Assembly: GCF_001969815.1 (NCBI RefSeq)
Contig: NZ_MRBK01000003.1
Location: forward strand, 62,347 to 126,346
Reading direction: 5' to 3'
Length of the DNA: 64,000 nucleotides
Source: Bacillus swezeyi
Lineage (GTDB): Bacteria > Bacillota > Bacilli > Bacillales > Bacillaceae
Part shown: positions 9,602 to 17,249 of the stretch, in pieces
How the letters are laid out: each line of letters opens with the position of its first letter
Numbering within the stretch: the stretch's first letter is position 1
The notes under the pieces: model-generated
What the model was told of the DNA's origin: nothing
The model's database searches: none
The model's input: the letters and a program-made list of their open reading frames with translations, nothing else
Made by a program: the position numbers and the translations under genes

Positions 9602-9970
9602 ATGATTTCCAAAACGCCGGAGCCGCCGTATTATGCGGCGATTTTTACATCTGTCAGAACATACGGAGATAATGGCTATAAAAAGGCGGCTGAAAAAATG
9701 CTAAAGCTCGCCGCAGAACAGCCCGGTTTTTTAGGAGCCGAAAGCGTGAGGGACCAGAACGGAAACGGAATAACGGTTTCCTATTGGGAAAGCCTTGAAG
9801 CGATTGAAAAATGGAAGTTTCACAGCGAACACCGGCAGGCGAAGGAAAAAGGCCGAAAAGAATGGTATTCTGACTTTGCCGTGCGCGTTGCAAAGGTAGA
9901 AGCCGCCCGGATTTCGGAGCGGACCGGCCATATCACGTCTGATGGCGTCAACGAAGAGGAAGCGCCGTGA
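9602..9970 (+). CDS. yqjZ: Antibiotic biosynthesis monooxygenase domain protein (YqjZ-like)
   Basis: ABM-type ferredoxin-fold protein; family members include heme-degrading and quinone-modifying monooxygenases. MISKTPEPPYYAAIFTS at ATG 9602 is preferred because GGAAAGGGG lies about 7 nt upstream; GTG 9581 and ATG 9596 are in-frame alternatives. Motifs: PGFLGAESVRD and SYWESLEAIEKW, the usual ABM core. The stop overlaps the GTG start of yqkA. Confidence 0.85.
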   Translation: MISKTPEPPYYAAIFTSVRTYGDNGYKKAAEKMLKLAAEQPGFLGAESVRDQNGNGITVSYWESLEAIEKWKFHSEHRQAKEKGRKEWYSDFAVRVAKVEAARISERTGHITSDGVNEEEAP

Positions 9971-10422
9971 TTCACTTATTAAATCAAAAAGATTTGCACA
10001 TGGCCCGCCGCATTTTAAAAGTTCAAAAGCCGGCTTATAAAAGAGAAGCGGAAATCATTCAATTTAAGGGTATCCCGCAGCTGAATGAAACGGTTTTTGA
10101 TGTAATGGATTCCCGCGAAACGTTTATTGGCTGGTTTGAGGGGGAAGAAATAGCCGGAATCGCTTCTTTCACACATTCGGCCGAAAAACTGACAATCTGC
10201 AGGCTGGCCGTTCATCCCGCTCATTTTCGAAAAGGGATTGCTATGGCCCTGCTTCACTATATATTAATGGAAGCGGAAGCGGAATCGATTGAAGTGACGA
10301 CCGGAACGCACAATGAACCGGCAAAAGCGCTGTATCAAAAATTGGGGTTTTCTGAGATTGAGACATACGAGCCTGAAAAAGGGGTTGTTCTCTCAAGGTT
10401 TATGCTGCATGAACCAAGATAG
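9967..10422 (+). CDS. yqkA: GNAT acetyltransferase, N-terminal half of a split YqkA
   Basis: 151-residue acetyltransferase starting at GTG 9967, overlapping the yqjZ stop, with GAGGAAG before it. Motif A is LAVHPAHFRKGIAMALL, and NEPAKALYQKLGF is the typical C-terminal GNAT element. In B. subtilis YqkA is, as I recall, a fusion of this domain with a GrpB/UPF0157 domain. Here the frame meets TAG at 10420-10422 and GrpB-like sequence follows immediately in the same frame, so this is the surviving half of a disrupted fusion gene. The acetyltransferase domain itself looks complete. Confidence 0.8.
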   Translation: MIHLLNQKDLHMARRILKVQKPAYKREAEIIQFKGIPQLNETVFDVMDSRETFIGWFEGEEIAGIASFTHSAEKLTICRLAVHPAHFRKGIAMALLHYILMEAEAESIEVTTGTHNEPAKALYQKLGFSEIETYEPEKGVVLSRFMLHEPR

Positions 10423-10860
10423 GTTGAAGTCTTCTCCTATCGGCCGGAGTGGAGGGACGAGTTTTTCAAAGAAAAAACAACTTGAAATCCTTTACTAAGC
10501 TGAAGTCATTCAAGTCCGTCATATCGGGAAGCACGTCCATTCCGGGCATGAGCGCCAAACCTATCATTGATATTTTGCTGAAAGTGAAAGATCTCGGTTC
10601 AGCCGGCCGGTATGAAAAAGTTCGGCTATGGAAAACGGCAGTCCGGGAAGAAGTTTTTTTCAAAGAGGGGGCAAAAAGCGCACACACCATATTGCGTGAT
10701 ATCAGGCGGCATCTGCTGTTTCAAGACTATTTAATGTCCATCCCAAACGGGCGGAAGAATATGCAAAGCTGAAGATGAAGCTGGCGAAGATGTTTCCCTT
10801 CATCATAAAGGGCTATGTCGATACTGAATAAAAGAGGCTGAACGGCTGGCTGAGGAATGG
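10423..10860 (+). pseudogene. Degraded GrpB/UPF0157 half of yqkA
   Basis: Directly after the yqkA stop and in the same frame, translation reads VEVFSYRPEWRDEFFKEKTT and then stops. In other frames follow GSTSIPGMSAKPIIDIL and VFFKEGAK, then LFQDYLM, then RAEEYAKLKMKLAKMFP. These are the GrpB (UPF0157, nucleotidyltransferase-like) signatures, including GSTSIPGxxAKPIIDIL. At least one stop and two frame changes separate them, so no functional domain can be made. Confidence 0.8.
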
Positions 10861-10865
10861 GGCGA

Positions 10866-10895
10866 AGCCGGGGAGGATAGATGATATCCCCGGCT
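10866..10895. repeat. Inverted repeat between the GrpB remnant and the CDGSH gene
   Basis: Perfect 8-bp arms AGCCGGGG (10866-10873) and CCCCGGCT (10888-10895) with a 14-nt loop, 9 nt beyond the stop of the convergent CDGSH gene. There is no T run on either side, so terminator function is only possible. Confidence 0.4.
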
Positions 10896-10903
10896 CGCGC
10901 CTC

Positions 10904-11104
10904 TTAGGCCCTGACACAAGAGTCAAACGTTCCTTTATGGTTTCCGTCACAATAGGGCATTTTCAGCGATTGTCCGCATCTGCACAACGAAAAAGCCGCT
11001 TTTTTAGGAAATGGATTTCCCTCCATATCCATCAGTTCAACTTCTCCTGTGACTCGGAATCCGCCATTGTCCATCACTTTAATCTGCACTTTTTTAGACA
11101 TCAT
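10904..11104 (-). CDS. CDGSH iron-sulfur domain protein
   Basis: 66-residue protein with the CDGSH pattern CRCGQSLKMPYCDGNH, where three Cys and one His bind a [2Fe-2S] cluster (mitoNEET-type). ATG 11104 or 11101 is the start. A preceding beta-stranded segment (GGFRVTGEVELMDMEGN) is common in small bacterial members. Stand-alone and convergent to the yqkA remnant. Redox or Fe-S transfer role is by family only. Confidence 0.85.
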   Translation of the reverse strand: MMSKKVQIKVMDNGGFRVTGEVELMDMEGNPFPKKAAFSLCRCGQSLKMPYCDGNHKGTFDSCVRA

Positions 11105-11213
11105 CCCACCCCCGAATCTCTATATATGTATGTATAAAAGCGGGAAACAATGCGCTTTCGGCTGATCCTGTGATACAATGTCCGTAAACTAAACAAAAGA
11201 AGGATATGATATC

Positions 11214-11537
11214 ATGCAGCTTGAAATAACCGAACAAGCGAGACAAACCATTGAACAAGCGAAAGAGGCTTATCCTGATAAAAAAATCCAGCTTCGCTAT
11301 GATTCCGAGGGTTGCGGGTGCGCGGTCAGCGGCGTTCCTGTCATTTGGCTGACCGACGAATTGTCGGGGAATTGCGAACCGCTTAAGACAAACGGGATTC
11401 CAATGTATATCCAGTCATCGCAAAAAGTCTTTTTTGATGAAGTGATGACCATTGACTATCATGAGAAAGCGGGTGCGCTGATGCTGAAAAGTCCGGCCCA
11501 GATGCTTTCTCCCAGAATGAGTATTTTAGTAAAATAG
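11214..11537 (+). CDS. yqkB: HesB/IscA-like core domain protein YqkB
   Basis: 107 residues in the A-type Fe-S biogenesis fold, starting at ATG 11214 behind AGAAGG. It has only the N-terminal cysteine pair GCGCAVSG and lacks the C-terminal CGCG-type motif of true IscA, so a cluster-carrier role is doubtful. It precedes yqkC by a few bases, as in B. subtilis. Confidence 0.85.
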   Translation: MQLEITEQARQTIEQAKEAYPDKKIQLRYDSEGCGCAVSGVPVIWLTDELSGNCEPLKTNGIPMYIQSSQKVFFDEVMTIDYHEKAGALMLKSPAQMLSPRMSILVK

Positions 11538-11550
11538 GGTGGCGTTCTTT

Positions 11551-11790
11551 TTGAATCAAAAGGTGAAATCTTTAAAACAAACCGCTCAAAACAAAACATG
11601 GGTATCGTTTTTAAATCAAAATCATCCATACAGCCTTCTCCATTGGTCTATCGGAGGAACAGAATCCGTCAAAAAGGATGTTTGGCTTCTTCAGGATGAA
11701 ATGACCTTTGAAACAAAGGAATTTGATACGATTGAGAAGGCGATTGCCTGGATCGGCGAGAATATGAGCGATATTACGGATGTTCTGTAA
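11551..11790 (+). CDS. yqkC: Conserved small protein YqkC
   Basis: 79-residue protein of unknown function. I prefer TTG 11551 ([10 protein letters not shown]) because AGGGTGG lies 8 nt upstream and the B. subtilis protein has, as I recall, the same length; the in-frame GTG at 11539 has no ribosome site. Aromatic-rich centre (SLLHWSIGG) and no membrane segment. Probably co-transcribed with yqkB and ended by the bidirectional hairpin that follows. Confidence 0.75.
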   Translation: MNQKVKSLKQTAQNKTWVSFLNQNHPYSLLHWSIGGTESVKKDVWLLQDEMTFETKEFDTIEKAIAWIGENMSDITDVL

Positions 11791-11798
11791 TCAAAAAG

Positions 11799-11823
11799 GC
11801 GAACGAGGCTTATCCCCGTTCGC
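11799..11823. terminator. Bidirectional terminator between yqkC and yqkD
   Basis: GCGAACG (11799-11805) pairs with CGTTCGC (11817-11823). It is flanked by an A-rich left side and TTTCTTT on the right, and serves both convergent genes; the yqkD stop lies in the loop. Confidence 0.8.
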
Positions 11824-12739
11824 TTTCTTTATGCTGGTCTGTGATATCCTGAAGAAAGTCCCGCACCGTTTTTTTGTACCCTTCCCGGTTATGCGTATAG
11901 CTCATTGCGTGCGCTCCTTTTTCAGCGATATACAGTTTTTTCTTTCCGGTCTTTTTCTCGTAGAGCAATTCACTGGACTCCGCCGGAATATAGTCGTCAT
12001 ATTTGCTGTGGATGAACAGCACCGGTTTCTTGATCCGGGTGATGACAGACAGAGGAGAGACATCGCGAATCCGGTAGCCGTCCCGCCATTTCAAAAAGAG
12101 ATTAGCAAGCGGCAGAATCAATGTTCCGGGAAGACGGAAATCCTCTTTCAGGCGGTAAATCAGCTGTTCTTCAAATGTGGCGAACGGACAGTCAGCTACA
12201 TAAAAATCTGCGTCTTCGCCCGGCATGCCCGCATAGAGGAGTGTTGTCACGGCACCCATTGATTCGCCGTGAATGCCGATGAGCGCATCTTTTCCGTTTT
12301 TTTCTCTAAGCCAGTCCGCAACGGTTTTCAGGTCATGTTTTTCATAATAGCCATAGCTTGTCGTTTTTCCGCCGCTCATCCCGTGTCTTCGGTGGTCATA
12401 GATGACGGCATTCCAGCCCAGCTCCAGAAATAGATTCATATATTTGATCGAATTCAGCAAATTCATTGTGACCCCGTGGCAGATGATGATGGTATTTTTC
12501 GTCTGATGCGGGTGAACATAATACCCTTTAATATCGTATCCGTAAGGAGAATGCAGGCAGATCTCTTCTTTTGGAAGAGCCTCAAACGCCTCTTGCGCAT
12601 AATGGCCTTCCGCCGTTTCCCGTTCAATAATGAATTGGTTTGTCCGCTGTTTAATATACATGATTTGATTCGTAAAAAAGATTCCGAGTACAAAGAGAAA
12701 TAGCAATACCGCTCCAAGCACACTAAGCCAAATGAACAT
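11810..12739 (-). CDS. yqkD: Alpha/beta hydrolase YqkD, membrane-anchored
   Basis: 309 residues: an N-terminal membrane helix (about 3-25), then a serine-hydrolase domain with IICHGVTMN (oxyanion region), GIHGESMGA (nucleophile Ser in GxSxG), a late Asp (HSKYDDYIP) and His (EKGAHAMS). It resembles the BAAT/peptidase S9-like hydrolases. Monocistronic; substrate unknown. Confidence 0.85.
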   Translation of the reverse strand: MFIWLSVLGAVLLFLFVLGIFFTNQIMYIKQRTNQFIIERETAEGHYAQEAFEALPKEEICLHSPYGYDIKGYYVHPHQTKNTIIICHGVTMNLLNSIKYMNLFLELGWNAVIYDHRRHGMSGGKTTSYGYYEKHDLKTVADWLREKNGKDALIGIHGESMGAVTTLLYAGMPGEDADFYVADCPFATFEEQLIYRLKEDFRLPGTLILPLANLFLKWRDGYRIRDVSPLSVITRIKKPVLFIHSKYDDYIPAESSELLYEKKTGKKKLYIAEKGAHAMSYTHNREGYKKTVRDFLQDITDQHKESERG

Positions 12740-12892
12740 CCTTCGTTTTCTTCCTTTCTCTAAAGCTTCTGTAGTCTATCTTAGCACATAAAAAGTTTAA
12801 AACACGTAAAAAGCTTTCATGCCTTCGGTTTGCCTGAACCCGGCGATTCCTGATAAACTATCATCACAAACAGGGAGAACGGAGGCCGTGCC

Positions 12893-13123
12893 GTGGGAAG
12901 GAAAAAATCAAAAAACGAGGACAAACAGCTGTTGAAAGATGCGCTCGCCGAAGATTTGAAACATAAGCTTCAGCAAATGAAAAGCGACTTAAAGGAAGAA
13001 GACGAAAAAAGAAAAGAGCGAGAGAAAGAGCGCTTCATCAAACAGAGAAAAGAAAAGGAAAAAAACAAAAGCTTTGAAGAACTGCTTAATGAAAGCGGGC
13101 TCGACTGGCGACAATATAAATGA
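12893..13123 (+). CDS. yqkE: Small highly charged coiled-coil protein YqkE
   Basis: 76 residues from GTG 12893 with GGAGG 7 nt upstream. Almost wholly Lys/Glu/Arg/Asp, predicted long helix (KERERE-type repeats), ending FEELLNESGLDWRQYK. Position between yqkD and yqkF matches B. subtilis. Function unknown. Confidence 0.8.
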   Translation: MGRKKSKNEDKQLLKDALAEDLKHKLQQMKSDLKEEDEKRKEREKERFIKQRKEKEKNKSFEELLNESGLDWRQYK

Positions 13124-13124
13124 C

Positions 13125-13153
13125 AAAGCACCGTTTCAATGAGACGGTGCTTT
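13125..13153. terminator. Bidirectional terminator between yqkE and yqkF
   Basis: Near-perfect arms AAAGCACCGTTTC (13125-13137) and GAGACGGTGCTTT (13141-13153) with a very short loop, followed by CCTTTG. Shared by the convergent genes. Confidence 0.85.
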
Positions 13154-13161
13154 CCTTTGTC

Positions 13162-14082
13162 CTAGCCGCGATGGGCGGTGTACACATCGCGTTTCGTATA
13201 AAAACGCAGCGCTTTGATTTCCTGTTCTGTCAGCCGGCGGCCGCTGACTGACTTGATATTTTCCCGAAGCTGAGAGACTTTGCTCGCCCCAGGGATGACT
13301 GCACCGACAGCCGGCTGGGAAAGGATGTATTTCATCGCGGTTTCGGTTGCTGTCAGATCAGGCGCCGTTTTCTCGATATCCGCTTTTGTCTTGACGAGCT
13401 CGTCATAAGAATAAGATAAATAGCCGTTTTTCTTTATATTGGCGTTCGCCTGTGAGACGGGTCTTTCCGTGAGAAGGCCTTTTGCGAGCGGTCCCCTTGC
13501 AATCACGCTGATCCCGCGCTCTTCAAGGGAGGAAAGCCATTCCTCGGGACGGCGGTCCAAGAGACTGTATTGCATCATCACCGTGATGATGTTTGATTTT
13601 TTGGCATATTCTTTAATGACATTCGGGCGAATCGAAGAAATTCCGTAATAGCGGATGACACCTTCTTGTTTTAATTCTTCAAAAGCTTCAACCGTTTCAT
13701 CGATATTGTCTTCGATCGTTCCGCCGTGAAGCTGGTAAAGATCGATATAGTCCGTCTGCAGGCGCTTTAAGCTGCGCTTGACAGCTTCCTTTATGTACGC
13801 TTTTGAAGGGTCCCAAAACCAGCCCGGCTTTCCTTCCTCCCAGCGGTTGCCCGCTTTTGTGGCGAGGATGATCTCATGGCGCCTCGATTTGATCGCTTCC
13901 CCGACAATTTCTTCATTCGTTCCAAAATCGTACAGGTCGGCAGTATCCAAATAATTGATGCCAAGCTCCAGCGCTTCATCCACAATCGATAATGCGTGCT
14001 GTTTTTCCGTGCCGAGAGACATACAGCCGAGGCCGACTTCGCTCACTTTTAAATCCGATTGTCCAAGCGTCCGTTTATTCAT
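13162..14082 (-). CDS. yqkF: Aldo/keto reductase YqkF
   Basis: 306-residue NADPH-dependent oxidoreductase. ATG 14082 with GGAGGAG is chosen over the longer frame to 14172. Catalytic tetrad residues are recognisable: Asp/Tyr in LDTADLYDFGTNEE, Lys in ATKAGN and His in DLYQLHGG. The C-terminal cofactor-binding region is AVIPGASKVSQLREN. Monocistronic. Confidence 0.92.
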   Translation of the reverse strand: MNKRTLGQSDLKVSEVGLGCMSLGTEKQHALSIVDEALELGINYLDTADLYDFGTNEEIVGEAIKSRRHEIILATKAGNRWEEGKPGWFWDPSKAYIKEAVKRSLKRLQTDYIDLYQLHGGTIEDNIDETVEAFEELKQEGVIRYYGISSIRPNVIKEYAKKSNIITVMMQYSLLDRRPEEWLSSLEERGISVIARGPLAKGLLTERPVSQANANIKKNGYLSYSYDELVKTKADIEKTAPDLTATETAMKYILSQPAVGAVIPGASKVSQLRENIKSVSGRRLTEQEIKALRFYTKRDVYTAHRG

Positions 14083-14202
14083 ATCCTCACTCCTCCTTCT
14101 ATGTATATTGAACGTAATACAAAGAAGCGAAGTTTTCAACTCATCGGCACTTTGACATTTGCTGTGAAACAAAGACCGGCCAAAAGATTGTTACTTTATA
14201 CG

Positions 14203-14556
14203 TTAGAAGTTTATTTTCAACTCCCACATCGTGATGGCGATAGAGCATATGAAACAGAAAGCAGCAGGGACGGCCATAAAAAGCGATTGGCGGGCTCGAA
14301 ACATGTGGGCATGAATCGCTCCTATCATGAGAATACAGAACAATACCCCTGATCCAACAGCGAAATACCGGTTCCAAATTCCCGCTGTCATGCCAAGCGC
14401 CCCAACGATTTCGAGACATCCTGTAACAGAAAGAAACCACAATGGATAGTCATAATGACGCCAGTGTTCTACTTGAAATGGAACGTGTAAAACCTTTATA
14501 ACGCCTCCTGCCAACATAAAAGCTGCCAAACTCACTTTCATGAAAATAGATATCAT
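14203..14556 (-). CDS. DoxX-like membrane protein
   Basis: 117 residues with four predicted helices. The first includes AGGVIKVLH and the second SVTGCLEIVGALGM, both typical of the DoxX-like family (quinone/stress-linked small membrane proteins). It starts 7 nt after the stop of the TetR gene, so they form one unit and the regulator probably controls it. Confidence 0.8.
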   Translation of the reverse strand: MISIFMKVSLAAFMLAGGVIKVLHVPFQVEHWRHYDYPLWFLSVTGCLEIVGALGMTAGIWNRYFAVGSGVLFCILMIGAIHAHMFRARQSLFMAVPAAFCFICSIAITMWELKINF

Positions 14557-14562
14557 CTGATC

Positions 14563-15168
14563 TCACTCCGTTTCTGAGGCTTGTCCGGGAATACTCTGAT
14601 TCGGCAGCATTCCATGGATCAACAGGTCAACGACTTCTGCTGAGAGATTGGCCGGATCTTTTATTCCGGGCAATAAGTATAGATCTGTAAGGTGTATGAT
14701 CATGCCGATCAGACATTCAGCAACGGTTTCCATTTCCAGTTCGGAACGAAAATAGCCCAACCGCTGCTCTGCTTCTAAGTTCTCCTTCAACGCCAGCGTA
14801 ACATCTCTTTTCATTTGTTTAGCTTCTGGATTGAGAAAAAAACCGATGCGGGTTAAATCCGGATTCGCAGCCAGAAACTGAAAGACGGTTTCCACAGCAG
14901 CCAATACCCGTTTTGAAACATCTTTTCGTTTGACGCCATTTTCTAAGCGGAATGATGTGATCAGCTCTCTTAAATGAGTGTGAAAATCAGCTATCAATTC
15001 CTCGAAGATGGCATCCTTGCTTGAAAAATAAAGATAAAAGGACGGCTGTGTCAGCCCTGCTCTTTTCACAATTGTACTGACCTTGGTGTCGTGAAATCCT
15101 CGAATCGCAAACTCGTTTGCGGCAGCTTCAAACAATCGCTTTCGGCTTTCCTTTCCTTTGCGGCCCAA
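14563..15168 (-). CDS. TetR/AcrR family transcriptional regulator
   Basis: 201 residues. N-terminal DNA-binding domain: RKRLFEAAANEFAIRGFHDTKVSTIVKRAGLTQPSFYLYFSSKDAIFEELI region, with helix 3 in LTQPSFYLYF. The C-terminal ligand domain is unassigned. First gene of the TetR-DoxX unit, with a palindrome over its own promoter, which argues for autorepression and co-control of the DoxX gene. Confidence 0.9.
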   Translation of the reverse strand: MGRKGKESRKRLFEAAANEFAIRGFHDTKVSTIVKRAGLTQPSFYLYFSSKDAIFEELIADFHTHLRELITSFRLENGVKRKDVSKRVLAAVETVFQFLAANPDLTRIGFFLNPEAKQMKRDVTLALKENLEAEQRLGYFRSELEMETVAECLIGMIIHLTDLYLLPGIKDPANLSAEVVDLLIHGMLPNQSIPGQASETE

Positions 15169-15187
15169 AGTGAATCGCCCCCTGAAA

Positions 15188-15249
15188 AATAATACTCGAC
15201 AGTAATGTTACTCATGAGTATTATTCCGTATGGTGTGATTTTTTGTCAA
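15188..15249 (-). promoter_or_regulatory. Promoter and nested palindromic operator of the TetR-DoxX unit
   Basis: Minus-strand -35 TTGACA at 15249-15244 and -10 AATAAT at 15225-15220 (18-nt spacer). The -10 lies within an inverted repeat AATAATACTC (15188-15197)/GAGTATTATT (15216-15225), and a perfect 12-bp palindrome TACTCATGAGTA sits at 15209-15220. The position, 20-57 nt upstream of the TetR start, suits an autoregulatory operator. Confidence 0.7.
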
Positions 15250-15312
15250 CGCAAAGCTATTTCTACAGTTGAGGAAAAAGCGAGAGGATGTTTGCAGAGC
15301 AGGCTCTTATTT

Positions 15313-15435
15313 TCATTCATATGAAATCCAATCTTTCACATATTGATATGTTCGGCCGTATTCCTTCAGCTTAGCGCGGATTTCCCAAGCTTTTCCCGAT
15401 ATCACGATTCTGTCTCGCAAACGGTAGACCTTCAT
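15313..15435 (-). CDS. mciZ: MciZ, mother-cell inhibitor of FtsZ (40 aa)
   Basis: Short minus-strand gene from ATG 15435 with GAGGGGG upstream, encoding 40 residues: MKVYRLRDRIVISGKAW at the start, then EIRAKLKEYGRTYQYVKDW. This closely matches my memory of B. subtilis MciZ, also 40 residues (MKVHRMPKG..., GKAWEIRAKLKEYGRTFQY). MciZ is made during sporulation and caps FtsZ filaments to block Z-ring assembly in the mother cell. Its place next to nudF fits the B. subtilis locus. It diverges from nudF. Confidence 0.9.
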   Translation of the reverse strand: MKVYRLRDRIVISGKAWEIRAKLKEYGRTYQYVKDWISYE

Positions 15436-15503
15436 GGCGACATCCCCCTCTCATGGTGTATGATAAAATGTATGGGATAAACAGCAGCAACAGAACTTAG
15501 GAG

Positions 15504-16070
15504 ATGATCAAACTGAAGAATTTAGAGGAGAAAACCATATCAAAAGAAAAGCTGTTTTCAGGAAAGGTAATTGATCTTTACCTTGAAGATGTCGAACTCC
15601 CGAACGGTAAAACAAGCAAGCGGGAAATTGTGAAACATCCCGGCGCTGTGGCGGTGCTGGCGCTGACTGATGACGAAAACATCATCTTGGTCAAACAGTA
15701 TAGAAAGGCGCTTGAGCGGACAATTGTTGAAATTCCGGCAGGCAAGCTTGAAAAAGGGGAGAAGCCTGAATATACCGCATTGCGGGAGCTTGAAGAAGAA
15801 ACTGGATATACGGCGGCTGAGCTTAAAAAAATCACCGCTTTTTATACATCTCCGGGGTTTGCTGACGAATTGGTGCATCTGTATTTGGCGGAGCAGCTGA
15901 CCCCTCTTGATGAAAAGCGCGAACTTGATGAGGACGAATTTGTAGAAGTAATGGAGGTGCCGCTTGCCGATGCACTGAAGCTGATGGAAAGCCAGGATAT
16001 ATATGATGCGAAGACGGCTTATGCCATTCAGTATCTGGAGCTGCAGAGAGCTATGCAAGCAAAGAAATGA
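15504..16070 (+). CDS. nudF: ADP-ribose pyrophosphatase NudF
   Basis: Nudix hydrolase of 185-188 residues, splitting ADP-ribose to AMP and ribose-5-phosphate. The Nudix box is GKLEKGEKPEYTALRELEEETGY, with the REL-EE core. ATG 15504 abuts the AGGAG ribosome site with no spacer. CTG at 15513 (LKNLEEKTISKE) lies 8-9 nt from it, gives 185 residues as in B. subtilis, and may be the true start. The stop overlaps the yqxK start (ATGA). Confidence 0.92.
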   Translation: MIKLKNLEEKTISKEKLFSGKVIDLYLEDVELPNGKTSKREIVKHPGAVAVLALTDDENIILVKQYRKALERTIVEIPAGKLEKGEKPEYTALRELEEETGYTAAELKKITAFYTSPGFADELVHLYLAEQLTPLDEKRELDEDEFVEVMEVPLADALKLMESQDIYDAKTAYAIQYLELQRAMQAKK

Positions 16071-17230
16071 AAGAAATATTCGCAGACATGCACATCCATA
16101 TCGGGCAAACCGAATCAGGAAGGCCTGTTAAAATAACGGCGGCGAAAACATTGATGCTTGATGAGATTTTAATTGAAGCAAGCGAACACAAAGGGATGGG
16201 GCTGATCGGCATTATTGACTGCCATTCGCCCGAAGTGCTGGCCGAAATTGAAAAAGGGATCTCAACAGGCCGTTATACAGAGCTTGAGGACGGCGGAATC
16301 AAATATAAAGAAACCGTTCTGCTGTGCGGGGCCGAATTGGAAATTTATGATGACAGGTGCCGGGGGCCGATTCACGTCTTGGCATTTATGCCGACGATCG
16401 AAAAAATGAAGCGATTCTCTGCATGGCTTTCCGAAAGAGTGACAAACATACATCTCAGCTCACAGCGCATCTATGAGACGGGGATCCGGCTTCAGCAGAA
16501 AGTCAAAGAACTCGGAGGGCTATTTATTCCCGCCCACATTTTCACCCCGCATAAAAGCCTGTATGGAAAAGGCGTCAAGTTTTCCTTGAAAGAGGTGTTT
16601 GACGAGCGGATGATTGACGCGGTCGAACTTGGGCTGAGCAGTGACACGGATATGGCGTCACATGTGGCAGAACTGAATCCTTACGCTTTTCTGACCAATT
16701 CGGACGCCCATTCTCTTGGGAAAATCGGCAGGGAATATAATCAACTGCTGCTCAAGCATGCGAGCTTTAAAGAATTCTCGCTCGCTTTAAAAGGCGAAGC
16801 TGGCCGCGGCATTGCCGCCAATTATGGGATGAATCCGCTGCTGGGCAAGTATTATCAGACCGCTTGTGAAAAATGCGGCCGTCTGAAAGAAAATGAGGAC
16901 ACGACATGCAAAACGTGCGGCAGCTCAAAATTTACAAAAGGGGTCAGCACCCGTTTAAAAGAGCTTTACGATCAAGACATAAGCCCTGTCCAACGGCCGC
17001 CATACGTCCACCAGGTGCCGCTTCAGCTGATACCGGGCATCGGACCGAAAACGATTCAGAAGCTGAAGCAGGCATTTGGAACTGAGATGAACATTCTTCA
17101 TCATGTGAAGGAAGACGACCTTCTTGGCATGCTTCGGCCGCAAACGGCAGAGCTCCTTATCAAGGCGAGAAAAGGAGACATGCAATTAAAAGCCGGAGGA
17201 GGCGGGACCTACGGAAAAGTACAGAAGTAA
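16067..17230 (+). CDS. yqxK: Endonuclease Q-type PHP-domain DNA repair protein (YqxK)
   Basis: 387 residues: N-terminal PHP phosphoesterase domain (ADMHIHIG at 6-13, IIDCHSPE, AHIFTPHKS, NSDAHS metal ligands), then a four-cysteine zinc motif (CEKCG and CKTCG, about residues 266-286), then a helix-hairpin-helix element (LIPGIGPKTIQKLKQAFG). This layout is that of endonuclease Q, described in archaea and some Bacillus, which nicks DNA 5' of uracil, hypoxanthine and related deaminated bases. Translationally coupled to nudF by a 4-bp overlap. Activity here is inferred from the family. Confidence 0.85.
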   Translation: MKEIFADMHIHIGQTESGRPVKITAAKTLMLDEILIEASEHKGMGLIGIIDCHSPEVLAEIEKGISTGRYTELEDGGIKYKETVLLCGAELEIYDDRCRGPIHVLAFMPTIEKMKRFSAWLSERVTNIHLSSQRIYETGIRLQQKVKELGGLFIPAHIFTPHKSLYGKGVKFSLKEVFDERMIDAVELGLSSDTDMASHVAELNPYAFLTNSDAHSLGKIGREYNQLLLKHASFKEFSLALKGEAGRGIAANYGMNPLLGKYYQTACEKCGRLKENEDTTCKTCGSSKFTKGVSTRLKELYDQDISPVQRPPYVHQVPLQLIPGIGPKTIQKLKQAFGTEMNILHHVKEDDLLGMLRPQTAELLIKARKGDMQLKAGGGGTYGKVQK

Positions 17231-17249
17231 AAGGGGCTGAAGAAAAGGG

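Noticed and set aside
10449-10772. 107-codon ORF as an intact GrpB protein
   Set aside because: It covers only the middle of the domain; flanking parts lie in other frames, so it is part of the pseudogene.
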